Shown here: piece by piece, positions 18,950-28,542 of the stretch
Layout of the letters: every line of letters starts with the position of its first letter
Position numbering within the stretch: position 1 is the first letter of the stretch
Assembly: GCF_002261215.1 (NCBI RefSeq)
Contig: NZ_NEVS01000004.1
Location: forward strand, 3,348,001 to 3,412,000
Direction of reading: 5' to 3'
From: Bordetella genomosp. 11
GTDB lineage: Bacteria; Pseudomonadota; Gammaproteobacteria; Burkholderiales; Burkholderiaceae_B
DNA length: 64,000 bases
Program-made: the position numbers and the translations under genes
Notes under the pieces: generated by a model
Seen by the model: only the letters and a program-made list of their open reading frames with translations
Database searches by the model: none
What the model was told of the DNA's origin: nothing

Positions 18950-19635
18950 ACGGGCTCCGAGGGCGGCGTTGCGGGAAAGGCGTCGGCACGGACTTCCAAT
19001 GCAAGACGATCGTCGTCATGCGCCGCCACTTTGACCGAGACGTCGCGCGACAACTCCCTGGATATCCGCTCGGCCAACGCCGGCGCGCCCCGGCGCAACC
19101 GTTCCCGGGATAGCGGATGCACGCTGACGAAGTCGACCGCAAGCCGCCCCTCCTGTTCGAGGACGGAAAGCCGTGTAGCCGGCAACAGGTCGTTCTCCAG
19201 CGCCATGCTGATCGCGCGTCCGCCGTCGTGCAGGGTCTCCAGATAGACCTTGGCCACGATGCCCCCCAACGCAACCAGATCCACGGAAGCTGCCGGTGCC
19301 GTCTCCTGAACGTCGGTTTGCCGCTCGTCGATGCTCCCGTGCCTGGCAACGATACGGGCGACTTCATCCTGTCGGTCCAGGTGGCCCCCGGCGAGCTCGG
19401 CGGCCACGCGCGCTTCGGCCCCATCGAAGGCCATCGTGCGCGGGCGTTCGCCGGCATCCGCCAGGAGCGCTCTGAACAATGCGGCGTCCTTCGGATCCAC
19501 GTCCGACCCGAAGAACAGTATGCGCAGGCCCTCGGCCCCGGGCATCCGCCGGCTCATTTCCTTGCCGCGCTGCGGGATGGGACCCCCGGCGATCTCGCCG
19601 GACGCAGGCAGGCGCCCGGGCATCGACACATTCAT
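18946..19635 (-). CDS. sctP: Probable needle-length regulator SctP
   Basis: 229 residues from ATG at 19635, which follows a perfect AGGAGG by 8-9 bases. An earlier in-frame ATG at 19746 overlaps the end of sctO but has no such site. The protein is variable in its first half. The C-terminal part (LSVLEQEGRLAVDFVSVHPLSRERL) resembles the T3S4 substrate-switch end of YscP/BscP proteins. Assignment rests on position between sctO and sctQ and on this C-terminal part. Confidence 0.7.
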   Translation of the reverse strand: MNVSMPGRLPASGEIAGGPIPQRGKEMSRRMPGAEGLRILFFGSDVDPKDAALFRALLADAGERPRTMAFDGAEARVAAELAGGHLDRQDEVARIVARHGSIDERQTDVQETAPAASVDLVALGGIVAKVYLETLHDGGRAISMALENDLLPATRLSVLEQEGRLAVDFVSVHPLSRERLRRGAPALAERISRELSRDVSVKVAAHDDDRLALEVRADAFPATPPSEPV

Positions 19636-19726
19636 CTTTCCAACCTCCTGATTGACCCACGGCGCGCGGTACGCCCGCCGCCATGCTTGCTGCGATCGCG
19701 GACACGCCTTTGCCGCGGGCTTTCCT

Positions 19727-20221
19727 TCATATGACGCTTCTGCCATGCAGCATCACTGCGGTCTCGTCCAAAGCGTCCTCCAGGGTTTTCTCTTCCGCGG
19801 CGGCGCATTGACGGCGGTATATCTCCAGGACCTCCACGGACTTTCTCGTCGCCCTGGCAGCGGCGGCCCGCGCGGAACGCCCCTGATCCAAGGCCGCCTG
19901 GGCCTGATCCCGTTTTTCCGCCGCCGTGTCCGCTGCGCGTTCCAGCGCGCGCGTCCGCTGACGCAGCGCGTCTATCTTGCGAAAGGCCCGTTCCAGCGCC
20001 TGCCGGTTGACCGGCGCCGCCATCAGCTCCGCATACAGGGCAGCTTCCTCGTCGCCGGCCTGGCAGCGCCAGGAAGCCAGCTGCCGCTGCTCGCGCTGCA
20101 GGTGGACATTGGCCTCCGCGCAGTCGCGTTGCAGGCGCCCAAGGGCGCGCACGGCGCGGTCCTCGCGCAGGTTCCTCAACGCGACAAGATTCCGCCGCAG
20201 CCCGCCGCCCACACCCGTCAT
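19727..20221 (-). CDS. sctO: Type III secretion stalk protein SctO
   Basis: A 164-residue protein that is almost wholly a charged coiled coil ([42 protein letters not shown]), the form of YscO/FliJ. It is the central stalk linking the ATPase to the export gate. ATG at 20221 overlaps the stop of sctN (ATGA). Confidence 0.85.
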   Translation of the reverse strand: MTGVGGGLRRNLVALRNLREDRAVRALGRLQRDCAEANVHLQREQRQLASWRCQAGDEEAALYAELMAAPVNRQALERAFRKIDALRQRTRALERAADTAAEKRDQAQAALDQGRSARAAAARATRKSVEVLEIYRRQCAAAEEKTLEDALDETAVMLHGRSVI

Positions 20222-21537
20222 CCGTGCACCAGGTCCATCATGCGTCCCACGGCACCATCGAAACTATCTTTCTCGTCGGCGTGCTGTTTCAGGAACCGGC
20301 GTATATCGCCGATCTTGCGGACGGCCTCGTCGGCCACCGGGTCGTTGCCCGGCTGGTATTCGCCTATATTAAGAAGCAGTTCGATCTCGGCGTGCCTGGC
20401 CATCAGCTCGCGAAGGCGGCCGGCCGCGGCCGCATGTTCGCGCTGGACGACCTGGCCCATGACGCGGCTGGCCGACGCCAGCACATCGACGGCGGGAAAG
20501 TGGTTCTCCGCGCCGAGCTTGCGGGAGAGGACGATATGCCCGTCCAGGATGGACCGGACTTCGTCGGCGACTGGCTCTGTCATGTCGTCGCCTTCCACCA
20601 GGACGGTATAGAAAGCGGTCATCGACCCATGCTCGCTCATGCCGGCGCGTTCCAGCAACCTGGGCAGAACGGCGAAAACGGACGGCGGAAAACCACGCCG
20701 TGTCGGCGGTTCTCCTGCGGCCAGGCCGATTTCACGCTGGGCGCGGGCGAAGCGGGTGACCGAATCCATCAGGAACAACACACGCATGCCCTGGTCGCGG
20801 AAGTACTCCGCGATGGCGGTGGCAACGAAAGCCGCCTTGACGCGTTCCATCGCCGACCGGTCGCTGGTGGCGCACACGACGACGCTATTGCGCAAGTTGT
20901 CACCCAACTCCCGCTGCAGGAACTCACCCACTTCCCGGCCGCGCTCGCCGATCAAGGCCACCACGCGCACGTCGACGTCCGCGCCGTTCGCCAGCATTCC
21001 CATCAGGGTCGATTTGCCACCGCCAGCGGCGGCAAATATACCCATGCGCTGCCCTTCCCCGCAGGTCAGCAGGCCATCGATGACCCGGATGCCAAGTTGA
21101 AGCGGGCGTTGTATCGGCCGCCGTGTCAGCGGGTGCGGCGCCGCCCCCAAGACCGGGTAGGTCTGCGTGGTGTTCAGCGGCCCGCGCGAGGCTTCGTCCA
21201 TGGGCCGGCCCAGGCCGTCCAGCACGCGCCCGAGCAACTCCATCCCCACCGGAACGGTCAATGCGCTGTCCGTGGGGACGACTTCCGTGCGAGGCGAGAT
21301 GCCGCGTGTATCGCCGATCGGTGTCAAGAGAACCGCGTTGTCGGCAAAGCCGATGACTTCCGCCTTGATAGCCTCGCCGCCGTCCGGATCCCGCAGGATG
21401 CAAAGCTGGCCGACGCGCGCACCCGTCACCGCCGCCCGGATGATCGTGCCGGTTACCTGCGTGACCCGGCCGACCACCTCCAGCACACGGGCATCGGCCA
21501 CCCGCGCACGCATTCCCGCCACGATGTGATCAAACAT
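20218..21537 (-). CDS. sctN: Type III secretion ATPase SctN
   Basis: A 439-residue F1-beta-like ATPase that unfolds and feeds substrates. Walker A is AAGGGKST near residue 170, the ATPase signature [21 protein letters not shown] is near 295, and LIGERGREV and [15 protein letters not shown] are intact. ATG at 21537 gives the usual family length; it lies inside the end of sctL (8-base overlap). Confidence 0.96.
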   Translation of the reverse strand: MFDHIVAGMRARVADARVLEVVGRVTQVTGTIIRAAVTGARVGQLCILRDPDGGEAIKAEVIGFADNAVLLTPIGDTRGISPRTEVVPTDSALTVPVGMELLGRVLDGLGRPMDEASRGPLNTTQTYPVLGAAPHPLTRRPIQRPLQLGIRVIDGLLTCGEGQRMGIFAAAGGGKSTLMGMLANGADVDVRVVALIGERGREVGEFLQRELGDNLRNSVVVCATSDRSAMERVKAAFVATAIAEYFRDQGMRVLFLMDSVTRFARAQREIGLAAGEPPTRRGFPPSVFAVLPRLLERAGMSEHGSMTAFYTVLVEGDDMTEPVADEVRSILDGHIVLSRKLGAENHFPAVDVLASASRVMGQVVQREHAAAAGRLRELMARHAEIELLLNIGEYQPGNDPVADEAVRKIGDIRRFLKQHADEKDSFDGAVGRMMDLVHG

Positions 21538-22210
21538 TGTCGGCTTCTCGTGGGCGATCGCGGTCTTCCCCGTCGGTCGACGGGGCCATCTGTTCGAGCG
21601 CATGCTGCAGGACATCGAGCTGCCGCCCCAGGCTGGTTTCGATCGTGCCCACCGGCGTTTCGATGCGACAAGCCCCACGCTCGTATCGGTCGTCCGCCAC
21701 CACATCCACGTAGTCCACGCTGGGAAACCGCGACAGCAGCGATTCCAGGTTCTGGCGCACCAGCACGGCGTCGTCCGTATGGACACGCAACAGTATCTGC
21801 TTCTGCTGGCGCAGCAATGCCAACCCACCGCGGACGACGGCAAGCACACGTTCGGTATCGTCGAAATCGGCCACGATCCTGCGCATCGATGCGACCACCA
21901 CGCCGACGATATCGGCTTCGACCCGTTTCAGGTAAACCGATGTCTGTTCGCGGATACGCAACATTGCGGCTGCCTGCTCAAGCTGCGCGGCCTGCTGGCC
22001 ATCGGCATAACCGCGTTCCCGCTCGGCACGGTAGACATCACGCGCCTGTTCCACGATACGCTCGGCATCCGCGCGGGCCTGGGCCAGCAGTTGCCTCGCA
22101 TCCACGAAAGCCAGGTGTTCCGCACGCCTTACGACCTTGCCGACCGGTGCAACGCGGGCATCCCGACTGAGGTCGCCGCCATCCGGGCGTGCATCCAGAA
22201 GAAACGTCAT
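21530..22210 (-). CDS. sctL: Type III secretion stator protein SctL
   Basis: A 226-residue HrpE/YscL/FliH protein. A basic, helical N-terminal part ([26 protein letters not shown]) is followed by the compact C-terminal domain that binds SctN ([42 protein letters not shown]). ATG at 22210 shares one base with the sctK stop; a GTG one codon earlier is possible. Confidence 0.9.
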   Translation of the reverse strand: MTFLLDARPDGGDLSRDARVAPVGKVVRRAEHLAFVDARQLLAQARADAERIVEQARDVYRAERERGYADGQQAAQLEQAAAMLRIREQTSVYLKRVEADIVGVVVASMRRIVADFDDTERVLAVVRGGLALLRQQKQILLRVHTDDAVLVRQNLESLLSRFPSVDYVDVVADDRYERGACRIETPVGTIETSLGRQLDVLQHALEQMAPSTDGEDRDRPREADNV

Positions 22211-22956
22211 CACCGCCCCCCGAGCGCCGAGCCCGCATGCACGGCAGTCACCAGGGCCATCGCCGCATCGCTATCGACCGCCGCGGCTACGGCGGGATCC
22301 ATCGTGGCAACCGCCGCGTCTGAAGCATCGCCGCGGTGCGGATTACCGCACTTTGCATCACCCGGGTCCGACTCGCCGAAATCCGGTTCGTCCGTGGCAA
22401 ACACGTCTTCCGGGGCAAGCGGAAGCTTCAGGAACAGGCGGCGCCCGATCTCTGGAGGCGCGGGCAGGAAGGCGGCATGGATCGCGGCATAGCCGGCACG
22501 CATCACATGACGCAGGGCTTGATCCGCATCGCGGAACATTTCGCCCGGCAAACCGGGATGCAGCGCCCGTCCATCCCTGATCCAGCGTAGCGCATCGTCA
22601 CCCAGGCGTGCGCGCAAAGCACGCACCGCTTCGCCCGAGATGGCGTAGCGCAGGCGGGGAGTGCAGAGCACCACGCCTATCTGCCGCGCCAATGCGGCCA
22701 AGGCATCGGTTCCCAGCACCGCGACCGCCAACCCGACGGCCGTCAGATCCGTAATGGGGCTGTCCAGCAAGGCTTCCCGTTCAAGTATCCGCCGGGACCA
22801 ATAACGGTGCCATACCGGCGCGGACGCCGGCCGGGCAGCGAGCGCGGCAACATAGGCCGAGAACTCCGCATCCCCGGCCCGCGACGGATGCAGCGTCCTG
22901 CTGGGCAGAAAGTTGAAGATCACCATCGCCCGTTCGCACAACGACAAATCAGACAT
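22210..22956 (-). CDS. sctK: Type III secretion sorting-platform protein SctK
   Basis: A 248-residue protein with the YscK-like start (FNFLPSRTLHPSR) and a C-terminal low-complexity tail of Asp and Ala. It links SctQ pods to the inner ring. It starts three bases after sctJ ends. Confidence 0.83.
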   Translation of the reverse strand: MSDLSLCERAMVIFNFLPSRTLHPSRAGDAEFSAYVAALAARPASAPVWHRYWSRRILEREALLDSPITDLTAVGLAVAVLGTDALAALARQIGVVLCTPRLRYAISGEAVRALRARLGDDALRWIRDGRALHPGLPGEMFRDADQALRHVMRAGYAAIHAAFLPAPPEIGRRLFLKLPLAPEDVFATDEPDFGESDPGDAKCGNPHRGDASDAAVATMDPAVAAAVDSDAAMALVTAVHAGSALGGR

Positions 22957-22959
22957 GGA

Positions 22960-23814
22960 TCAGCCCTGTTCCAAGCTGTCCAGATTCGGGACCCTGGCCG
23001 GCATATCGCCAAGCGCCGCGCCAACCCGCCGGCTGCGCCACGCCCAGATGCCGATCGCGATAAACGCGCAGGCCAGCACGGCGCCGCCCAATATCCACCA
23101 GTTCAAGGGGGTAGAGGCAGCTCCTGTGCCATCGCGCATCGTGCCCGCAGCCGGCAGGCCTGTCGCCGCCGCACCCGCACCGGCTGGCCGCTGGGCCACC
23201 ACCAGAACGACCGAGACCCGGTCTTCGCCGAGCTCCGGAATAGCATGCGAGACCAAAGTCCTAATCTGGGGTTTCAACACATCGAGGTTGAAACCGGCCT
23301 GGTGCTTGATGAATATAGCGGCGCTCGCGGGTGTCTTGGCGATCCGGGCCGCATCCTGGTCGGGTAGTACCACGTGGACCCTGGCAACCAGCACGCCATC
23401 CATCTTCGACAACGTACTTTCCAGTTCCTGGGACAAGGCATAGATATAGCGCGCCCGTTCTTCCAATGGCGACGAGATCATGCCTTCCTTGTGAAAGACC
23501 TTTCCCATGCCTTCGAACCGCGCGCGCGGCAAGCCCTGCTGGCGCAACACGTTCAACGCCCGGGCGACGTCGGATTCCGCCACCGATATCGTGACGCCGC
23601 TCTTTCTGATTTGTTTTTCCGCCGGAATCGCGGCCTGCAGCAGCGTGCCAAGAATCTCGTTGGCCTCGCTATCCGTGCTCGACGAGAACAGTTCGACCCG
23701 ATTGGAGCATCCCGCGAGCATCACCATCCCGGCCAGGATGATCCATCGCGCCAGACGCCCTGGGCAGCGGCCCCCACGCGGCGATATCCCGCACAGTCCT
23801 TGAGCCAATACCAT
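22960..23814 (-). CDS. sctJ: Type III secretion inner-ring lipoprotein SctJ
   Basis: About 284 residues from ATG at 23814. A lipobox LAGC follows a hydrophobic stretch near residue 33, then the ring-forming domain (VELFSSSTDSEANEILGTLL; SVAESDVARALNVLRQQGLPR) and a second domain ending in a membrane span (LNWWILGGAVLACAFIAIGIWAW). This is the classic MxiJ/PrgK/YscJ layout. The start has no clear ribosome site. Confidence 0.93.
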   Translation of the reverse strand: MVLAQGLCGISPRGGRCPGRLARWIILAGMVMLAGCSNRVELFSSSTDSEANEILGTLLQAAIPAEKQIRKSGVTISVAESDVARALNVLRQQGLPRARFEGMGKVFHKEGMISSPLEERARYIYALSQELESTLSKMDGVLVARVHVVLPDQDAARIAKTPASAAIFIKHQAGFNLDVLKPQIRTLVSHAIPELGEDRVSVVLVVAQRPAGAGAAATGLPAAGTMRDGTGAASTPLNWWILGGAVLACAFIAIGIWAWRSRRVGAALGDMPARVPNLDSLEQG

Positions 23815-23873
23815 CCAGACGCGGGACCCGGCCGCCCACCCCTGGCAAAACAATTGCGACAAGAATTGCAAAC

Positions 23874-24278
23874 TCAGCCCCGCGACATGACATCGGCCGT
23901 ATGGGACACTTTTCCCAAAGCCTTGCTGACGACGTCGATCGCGACGGACACCCTGCTCGTCGTCCGCACCAGCTTCAAGGCATCCCGTATGACGCTGCCG
24001 TCCAGGACGGGGCGTTGTTCCAGGTCCGACGCCATTGACCGAGCCTGCTCCCAATCGTTCGATATACCCGCCAGGCCGCCTCGCATACCCTGGACGATAC
24101 GCGTCAAGGGGGAATCCCCACCCGCTTCGGACGTATCACCCGACGCCGTATCGCCGTCTTCGGACGACGGCGCGTTCAGCGCCGCCAGGAACAAGTCGAC
24201 TTGCATAGGGTTGGCCGGGACGGACGGTTGTCCACTGGCTAGTGGGTCCGTAACCTGGTCCCATGATGCGACTTTCAA
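23874..24278 (-). CDS. sctI: Type III secretion inner rod protein SctI
   Basis: 134 residues if started at TTG 24278, which follows CAGGAG by six bases; no ATG with a ribosome site fits better. The C-terminal amphipathic helix (LVRTTSRVSVAIDVVSKALGK) is the polymerising end typical of the YscI/PrgJ family. It lies directly before sctJ as in Yersinia and Bordetella. Confidence 0.8.
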   Translation of the reverse strand: MKVASWDQVTDPLASGQPSVPANPMQVDLFLAALNAPSSEDGDTASGDTSEAGGDSPLTRIVQGMRGGLAGISNDWEQARSMASDLEQRPVLDGSVIRDALKLVRTTSRVSVAIDVVSKALGKVSHTADVMSRG

Positions 24279-24313
24279 TTTGAACTCCTGTGTGGAAAAT
24301 ATCCGGCCCGCGC

Positions 24314-24781
24314 TTATTCGCGCATCGCGCTGGATAAGGTGGGCACGAGGTCCGGTGCGACGTCGCCCCGCGCGATGGCGCGCGAGAGCTTTTTCTCCGC
24401 GGCTGTCCGATGCCCGGCATCGCGCAGCATCAAGCTTGTGCAAATCGCGGCCAGCCCGTGCTCCGGATCCAGGCCCGGCGTCCGATCCACCACGGCAAGG
24501 CCCGCCTCGGGACGGCCGGCGAGCATGTGCACCATGGCCAACCCCAATCCGACGGTGGGGTTGTCCGGGCGCAAAATACGCAGGCTGCGGAAGATGGTCT
24601 CCGCGGCCTGCGTCTGCCCCAGGAACGCACCGATAAAAGCGATTTCGGCGAGTTTCTGGGCGATTTTCCCGTCCACGAGCATGTTTCGCGGCGCGCCGAC
24701 GGCCGTCTGCGTCACCGAAGATCGGGAGTGGGACGGAGACGACGCGCCACCGGAATCGCGTCGAACAATGTGCAATACCAT
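24314..24781 (-). CDS. SctG/HrpB1-like needle chaperone (TPR)
   Basis: A 155-residue helical protein with TPR-like repeats (AFLGQTQAAETIFRSLRILRPDNPTVGLGLA; LAGRPEAGLAVVD). The family includes YscG and HrpB1; YscG binds the needle subunit with YscE. It stands right before sctI as yscG does in the yscE-F-G-H-I order. The first ~35 residues look disordered, so a Met at 24682 is an alternative start. Confidence 0.72.
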   Translation of the reverse strand: MVLHIVRRDSGGASSPSHSRSSVTQTAVGAPRNMLVDGKIAQKLAEIAFIGAFLGQTQAAETIFRSLRILRPDNPTVGLGLAMVHMLAGRPEAGLAVVDRTPGLDPEHGLAAICTSLMLRDAGHRTAAEKKLSRAIARGDVAPDLVPTLSSAMRE

Positions 24782-24831
24782 CTACCTGCCTGCTGCGTGG
24801 AAGGGGAAGTCGAAAGCGGGCTAAGCCGAAG

Positions 24832-26322
24832 CTAGGCTGTCATTTGCTCGCTCTGGATGGCCGCCCTGTCGACGAGATCGTGTGTGTAGTTCTTTATCAT
24901 GTCCGCGTCCGATTTCAGGTTCTGTCCGACGCGGTCCATGGCGCGCCTCGTGCCCTCGTCCGCGTCCTGCACATTGTCGCGGCTTATCGCCAGGAGCTGC
25001 TCCAGCTTGCGCCGGTCGGCCCCCGTTATGTCGACCGCGTACTGCGCTTTGGAAAGTTCGAACTCCTGCCAGCCGTTGCCCACGCCCATCAGCCCATTCG
25101 TTGCGTTCAGCGCCGACTGTCCGACCTTCGCGCCGACATCCAGCCTGGGCTGCCAGGCTACGGCCGTATCCTTGAGGGTCGTCGCTGCGCCCCTCAATGA
25201 CCCGACAGTCGTGGTTTTGGCAGCTTGCATAACGTCCTTGAACAAGGCCGACAACTCGGTGAATCGTCCCGATGAATCACGCAGAATCTGGAGCAGCTTC
25301 GATACATAGGGCTCGATGGCATGCAGGAAGCTCTTCAAGGTATCGGAAACGAACTTGGTGACGTTCGACGCGGCGGATCCCGCCGCGTTGCCGGCACTCG
25401 ATGCGGCCTTGGTCACCGCGTTTGCCGCCCCGCCACCCCATGTCATGGCGATATTGGCGCCCACGATCACGATCATGCCGAAGATCTGCCCCCATTGCTC
25501 GGCTTTTTCGATCGTCGCCTTGCTTGCGCCGACGGCCTTCGCGATGGTGCCAAAAAGCTTGGAGATGGGCGTGGGATCCGAAAGGATCACACCCAGGATG
25601 GAACCCACCATATTGGCCAAGCCATCGGCGCCCTTTTCAGAGACGACCGATCCCACGGCCTTGATGGCTTTGGACACGGATTCGATGACGTGGACATCGC
25701 ACTTTTGCAGCACATGGTTAGCGAGGCCCAGCCCGGCCATTGCCAGCATGGGCCATGCGGCTCCGCCGGTGGCAATCGTCGCCACCGTGGCGACCGCGAC
25801 CCCGATGTAGGGCATGTAAGGACCGAGGTTCTCCGACACCCAGCCGACCAACTGGTTGTACCAGGTCCCTGCTTTCTCGGCGAGTTCACTCGACTTCTTT
25901 TCGAATTCCTGGATGCTGTTCATCTTCGCATCCATGATTTTGTCGACGTGAGCCTGCATCTGTTCATTGATGCGATTCGATTCGCCGTTGACTTGAGCGG
26001 CGTTGGCCTCTTTGCTCAATTTCTGCGCCTCGCCAACCAAATACCCCAGGTTCAGGGGCGACGGAGCGACCAACGGAGGCGTCGACGGTTCGTCCGGCGA
26101 CGCCAGCTGCGGCGCACCGTTCGCATCGAACAGCGTGCCCGCCGGCTTTTCGTCGGAAGACTTGCTTTCCATACCAGAGGGTTTCGCGACAATCTGGCTC
26201 AGTGCGTCCACGAACAGATCGACCGCGGTGCGGGGCTGCAGGGCGCTTGAATCGCGGCCTGCCTCCGCCGGTGTGCCGGTGGGCCAGAAGAGCCCGGCGG
26301 CGTTCTGAAAACTTGTATCCAT
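24832..26322 (-). CDS. sctE: Type III secretion translocator SctE (BopB/YopB-like)
   Basis: A 496-residue hydrophobic translocator that would insert into the host membrane. A coiled coil at about 95-155 is followed by two hydrophobic hairpins (YMPYIGVAVATVATIATGGA near 180; IFGMIVIVGANIAMTWGGGA near 285), the pattern of IpaB/SipB/YopB. ATG at 26322 follows GAGGG by six bases. It forms the pore with the SctB gene upstream; the LcrH-like chaperone at 27119 would hold both. Confidence 0.9.
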   Translation of the reverse strand: MDTSFQNAAGLFWPTGTPAEAGRDSSALQPRTAVDLFVDALSQIVAKPSGMESKSSDEKPAGTLFDANGAPQLASPDEPSTPPLVAPSPLNLGYLVGEAQKLSKEANAAQVNGESNRINEQMQAHVDKIMDAKMNSIQEFEKKSSELAEKAGTWYNQLVGWVSENLGPYMPYIGVAVATVATIATGGAAWPMLAMAGLGLANHVLQKCDVHVIESVSKAIKAVGSVVSEKGADGLANMVGSILGVILSDPTPISKLFGTIAKAVGASKATIEKAEQWGQIFGMIVIVGANIAMTWGGGAANAVTKAASSAGNAAGSAASNVTKFVSDTLKSFLHAIEPYVSKLLQILRDSSGRFTELSALFKDVMQAAKTTTVGSLRGAATTLKDTAVAWQPRLDVGAKVGQSALNATNGLMGVGNGWQEFELSKAQYAVDITGADRRKLEQLLAISRDNVQDADEGTRRAMDRVGQNLKSDADMIKNYTHDLVDRAAIQSEQMTA

Positions 26323-26352
26323 AGCAACCCTCGAATAAAACCAATAACTTCT

Positions 26353-27045
26353 TTACGCCAATGTGCGGACAGCTGCGCGCAGGTACTCCAGGCGCATATC
26401 GTTCACTTTTTCCACGCGCTTGGCCGCATCCGATACATCGCCGTTGCGCCGGCGCAGGATGTCCATGGAAAGCTGGGCATCGCTATCCCGCAATTGCCCT
26501 TCGAGATCCTGGTACTTCTTCTGGACGTCGTACTCCGTGCCATTCTTATCGCCGATCGCCGACGAGAGGCCACCCAGCCCCTGCTGCACGTATTGGCCGG
26601 ACTGTCCTACCCTGTTCCACGAATCCAGCTTCTGGCCGCGGGGTGTGTACGCCGACATATTGGTTATGCTGCCATCAGCGCTGGCCTTGCTCATTTGGTT
26701 TGCGCTACCCGCGACGCTGCCGAGCGTGATGCCCCCGGCCAACATGGACAGCACACTGGATGCCGTCCTGCCGGCGCAGCGCCACCAGGCCCCGTCCATT
26801 TCCTTTTCGCAGCTTTCATATACCGAAGCCTGCCTCTTTTGCAGGTCCGCGCCGCGCCGCATCATGGACTCTTTCATATCGCGAGCGTTTTCCTTCAGGG
26901 CCGCCTCTCCCAAGAGCTGTTCAGCCTCGGCCATCGCGCGCAACACGGCGGCTGCCGACGTGACGGGCGAAGGCAGATCGGTGCCGCCCTGATACGAGCT
27001 TTGCATTGCCATACCGGACATCGTCGATGCGGATATATTGGGCAT
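26353..27045 (-). CDS. sctB: Type III secretion translocator SctB (BopD/YopD-like)
   Basis: A 230-residue protein with one hydrophobic segment (about 90-115: ASSVLSMLAGGITLGSVAG) and a C-terminal amphipathic coiled coil, the layout of YopD/IpaC/BopD. ATG at 27045 follows AAGGAG by eight bases, so the GTG three codons earlier is not used. It lies 30 bases before sctE. Confidence 0.85.
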   Translation of the reverse strand: MPNISASTMSGMAMQSSYQGGTDLPSPVTSAAAVLRAMAEAEQLLGEAALKENARDMKESMMRRGADLQKRQASVYESCEKEMDGAWWRCAGRTASSVLSMLAGGITLGSVAGSANQMSKASADGSITNMSAYTPRGQKLDSWNRVGQSGQYVQQGLGGLSSAIGDKNGTEYDVQKKYQDLEGQLRDSDAQLSMDILRRRNGDVSDAAKRVEKVNDMRLEYLRAAVRTLA

Positions 27046-27118
27046 GATGAACACTCCTTAATATTGGAAATTTCGAATGGAAGCGCGGAAGTGCGCGAAA
27101 AAATACGAAATCGGTGAA

Positions 27119-27601
27119 TCAGGCGGCAGGTCTCAGCCGAGCCAGGAGTTGATTGCAGCGCCGCCTCACCGGTTCATGCTCGGCCTTGCTGCACATCGCG
27201 CTTGCGAGGTCGAATGACTCCAGCGCGCGGGCATGCTTGCCCATCGCGCGGAAACAATCACCCGCATGCATGACTACGGCGGGATCGCTCGCATCCATGA
27301 GTGCCGCCACGGAATACATTCGCATGGCCTGTTCATGGTCCCCGAGCATCTGGGTGGCGGCCGCCAACCCCTTCATATACCGGGGCTCGTGATGGTCGTA
27401 CGTAACCAGTTGCGCGAAGAGATGCTGCGCCACGTCGTATCGGCCTTCCGCATACACCTTATAAGCCACGGCGTACAAGGTTTGCCTATCCTCCGCCGGA
27501 ATCCCGACGGAATCACCCAGGGGGCGGCCGTCCTTGAGGATCTTGCGCACCTGGGCCAGGATATCGGCCCCCTGGGCCCGGCCACGATAAGCCGCCGCCA
27601 T
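27119..27601 (-). CDS. Class II translocator chaperone (LcrH/SycD/BcrH family)
   Basis: A 160-residue protein with three TPR units (LYAVAYKVYAEGRYDVAQHLFAQLV; YMKGLAAATQMLGDHEQAMRMYSVAALMD; VVMHAGDCFRAMGKHARALESFDLA), the family hallmark. It would bind SctB and SctE before secretion. Start ATG shares one base with the stop of the gene before it. Confidence 0.92.
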   Translation of the reverse strand: MAAAYRGRAQGADILAQVRKILKDGRPLGDSVGIPAEDRQTLYAVAYKVYAEGRYDVAQHLFAQLVTYDHHEPRYMKGLAAATQMLGDHEQAMRMYSVAALMDASDPAVVMHAGDCFRAMGKHARALESFDLASAMCSKAEHEPVRRRCNQLLARLRPAA

Positions 27602-28254
27602 CAGACAGAACCCGGAATCCGCGCGTAGCCCATGCCGATCGATTGATTGGCCTTGATCAAGCCCTGGACACTGGTCTGGTGCTGGCTGATGTTGCCGACC
27701 AGCATGCCCTGCTGCGAGTTCGCCATGGTCTGGAATCCGGAGATTTCATCACGAAGTCCGTCCAGTCTGGTCCTAAGGGTTTCCAGGTCGCCCTTGGTGG
27801 AATTTTCCGACCTGGGAACCATGCCCATTTCCTGCAACATACGATTCATTTCCGTCAGTTTTTGCTGGTCATAGGCCGGTCCTTTTTTATAGCTCGTATC
27901 TTCGCGATCCTCCGCTCGCTTGGCGAGAATGTCTTCCAGCTGCTTGAGCGAAGGGTTGTTGTTCTCCTTGCCGCTGGGAATCGGGAAGAGCTCGAGGAAG
28001 TCGCCCACGGCGGCCCGCACCTCGTTGTTCTGGCGAGTTTTCCTGATAAGCCGCGCCGACTCCCTGTTGTTCTGAACCAGCGTGTCTCCATGCGACTGCG
28101 AGACTTCATTGCCTGTCGCGATAGCGTGGCGTATGGCCTGCTGCCAGGTGTGGATGGGCACGTCGGCATAAGCGTTTCTCAAGGCTTGGCTACCTCCGGT
28201 ATCGCCATAGCCACCGTAAGCGCCATGCCTGGGCGCGCCGATTGATATGTACAT
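27601..28254 (-). CDS. Bsp22-like tip/filament protein (SctA candidate)
   Basis: 217 residues, first gene of the minus-strand block, with AAGGAG six bases before ATG and a HrpL-type box upstream. A Gly/Tyr-rich N-terminus is followed by helical segments and a C-terminal heptad pattern (LETLRTRLDGLRDEISGFQT; MLVGNISQHQTSVQGLIKAN), similar in size and build to Bordetella Bsp22. Position before the LcrH chaperone and translocators supports the tip or filament role; sequence identity to Bsp22 was not measured. Confidence 0.65.
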   Translation of the reverse strand: MYISIGAPRHGAYGGYGDTGGSQALRNAYADVPIHTWQQAIRHAIATGNEVSQSHGDTLVQNNRESARLIRKTRQNNEVRAAVGDFLELFPIPSGKENNNPSLKQLEDILAKRAEDREDTSYKKGPAYDQQKLTEMNRMLQEMGMVPRSENSTKGDLETLRTRLDGLRDEISGFQTMANSQQGMLVGNISQHQTSVQGLIKANQSIGMGYARIPGSV

Positions 28255-28303
28255 TCTGAACTCCTTGTTTGCCGCAAAGAGCCCGCAAGACGGACTCGCG
28301 GCG

Positions 28304-28332
28304 TAGGTGCCTCCCCGCCAAGGTCCGGTTCC
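28304..28332 (-). promoter_or_regulatory. HrpL-type ECF promoter box of the tip-translocator operon
   Basis: On the minus strand GGAACC (28332-28327), 16 bases, then GCACCTA (28310-28304), fitting the known HrpL box GGAACC-N15/16-CCACNNA except for the first base of the -10 part. It lies 50 bases before the ATG of the tip gene. The same motif recurs before the CesT gene. The divergent sctX start lies 210 bases away and shows no such box. Confidence 0.65.
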
Positions 28333-28542
28333 GCCCAGCGGCGTCGCGCATTCAACACTTCATCCGATATTTCGGTGACGCCGGAACGGAATTCCACCCG
28401 GTCGTTACTACCGTGACCTTACACACAGTCAATTTATGCCGAGAACTGGCAGTGTCATGCCCGCCGGTTGCGCGAGTCCCATTGCGGATGCGCGCGTCAA
28501 GCAGTGTTACCGCCGCCGGCCCGAATCCAGGATGTACCCAGA

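Noticed and set aside
20224..22170. 648-codon open frame on the plus strand
   Set aside because: It lies opposite sctN and sctL, which are certain by motif; composition is typical of an antisense shadow.
28380..28542. HrpL-type box before sctX
   Set aside because: A GGAACG occurs near 28390, but no nCACnnA follows at 15-16 bases, so the plus-strand block has no supported box.
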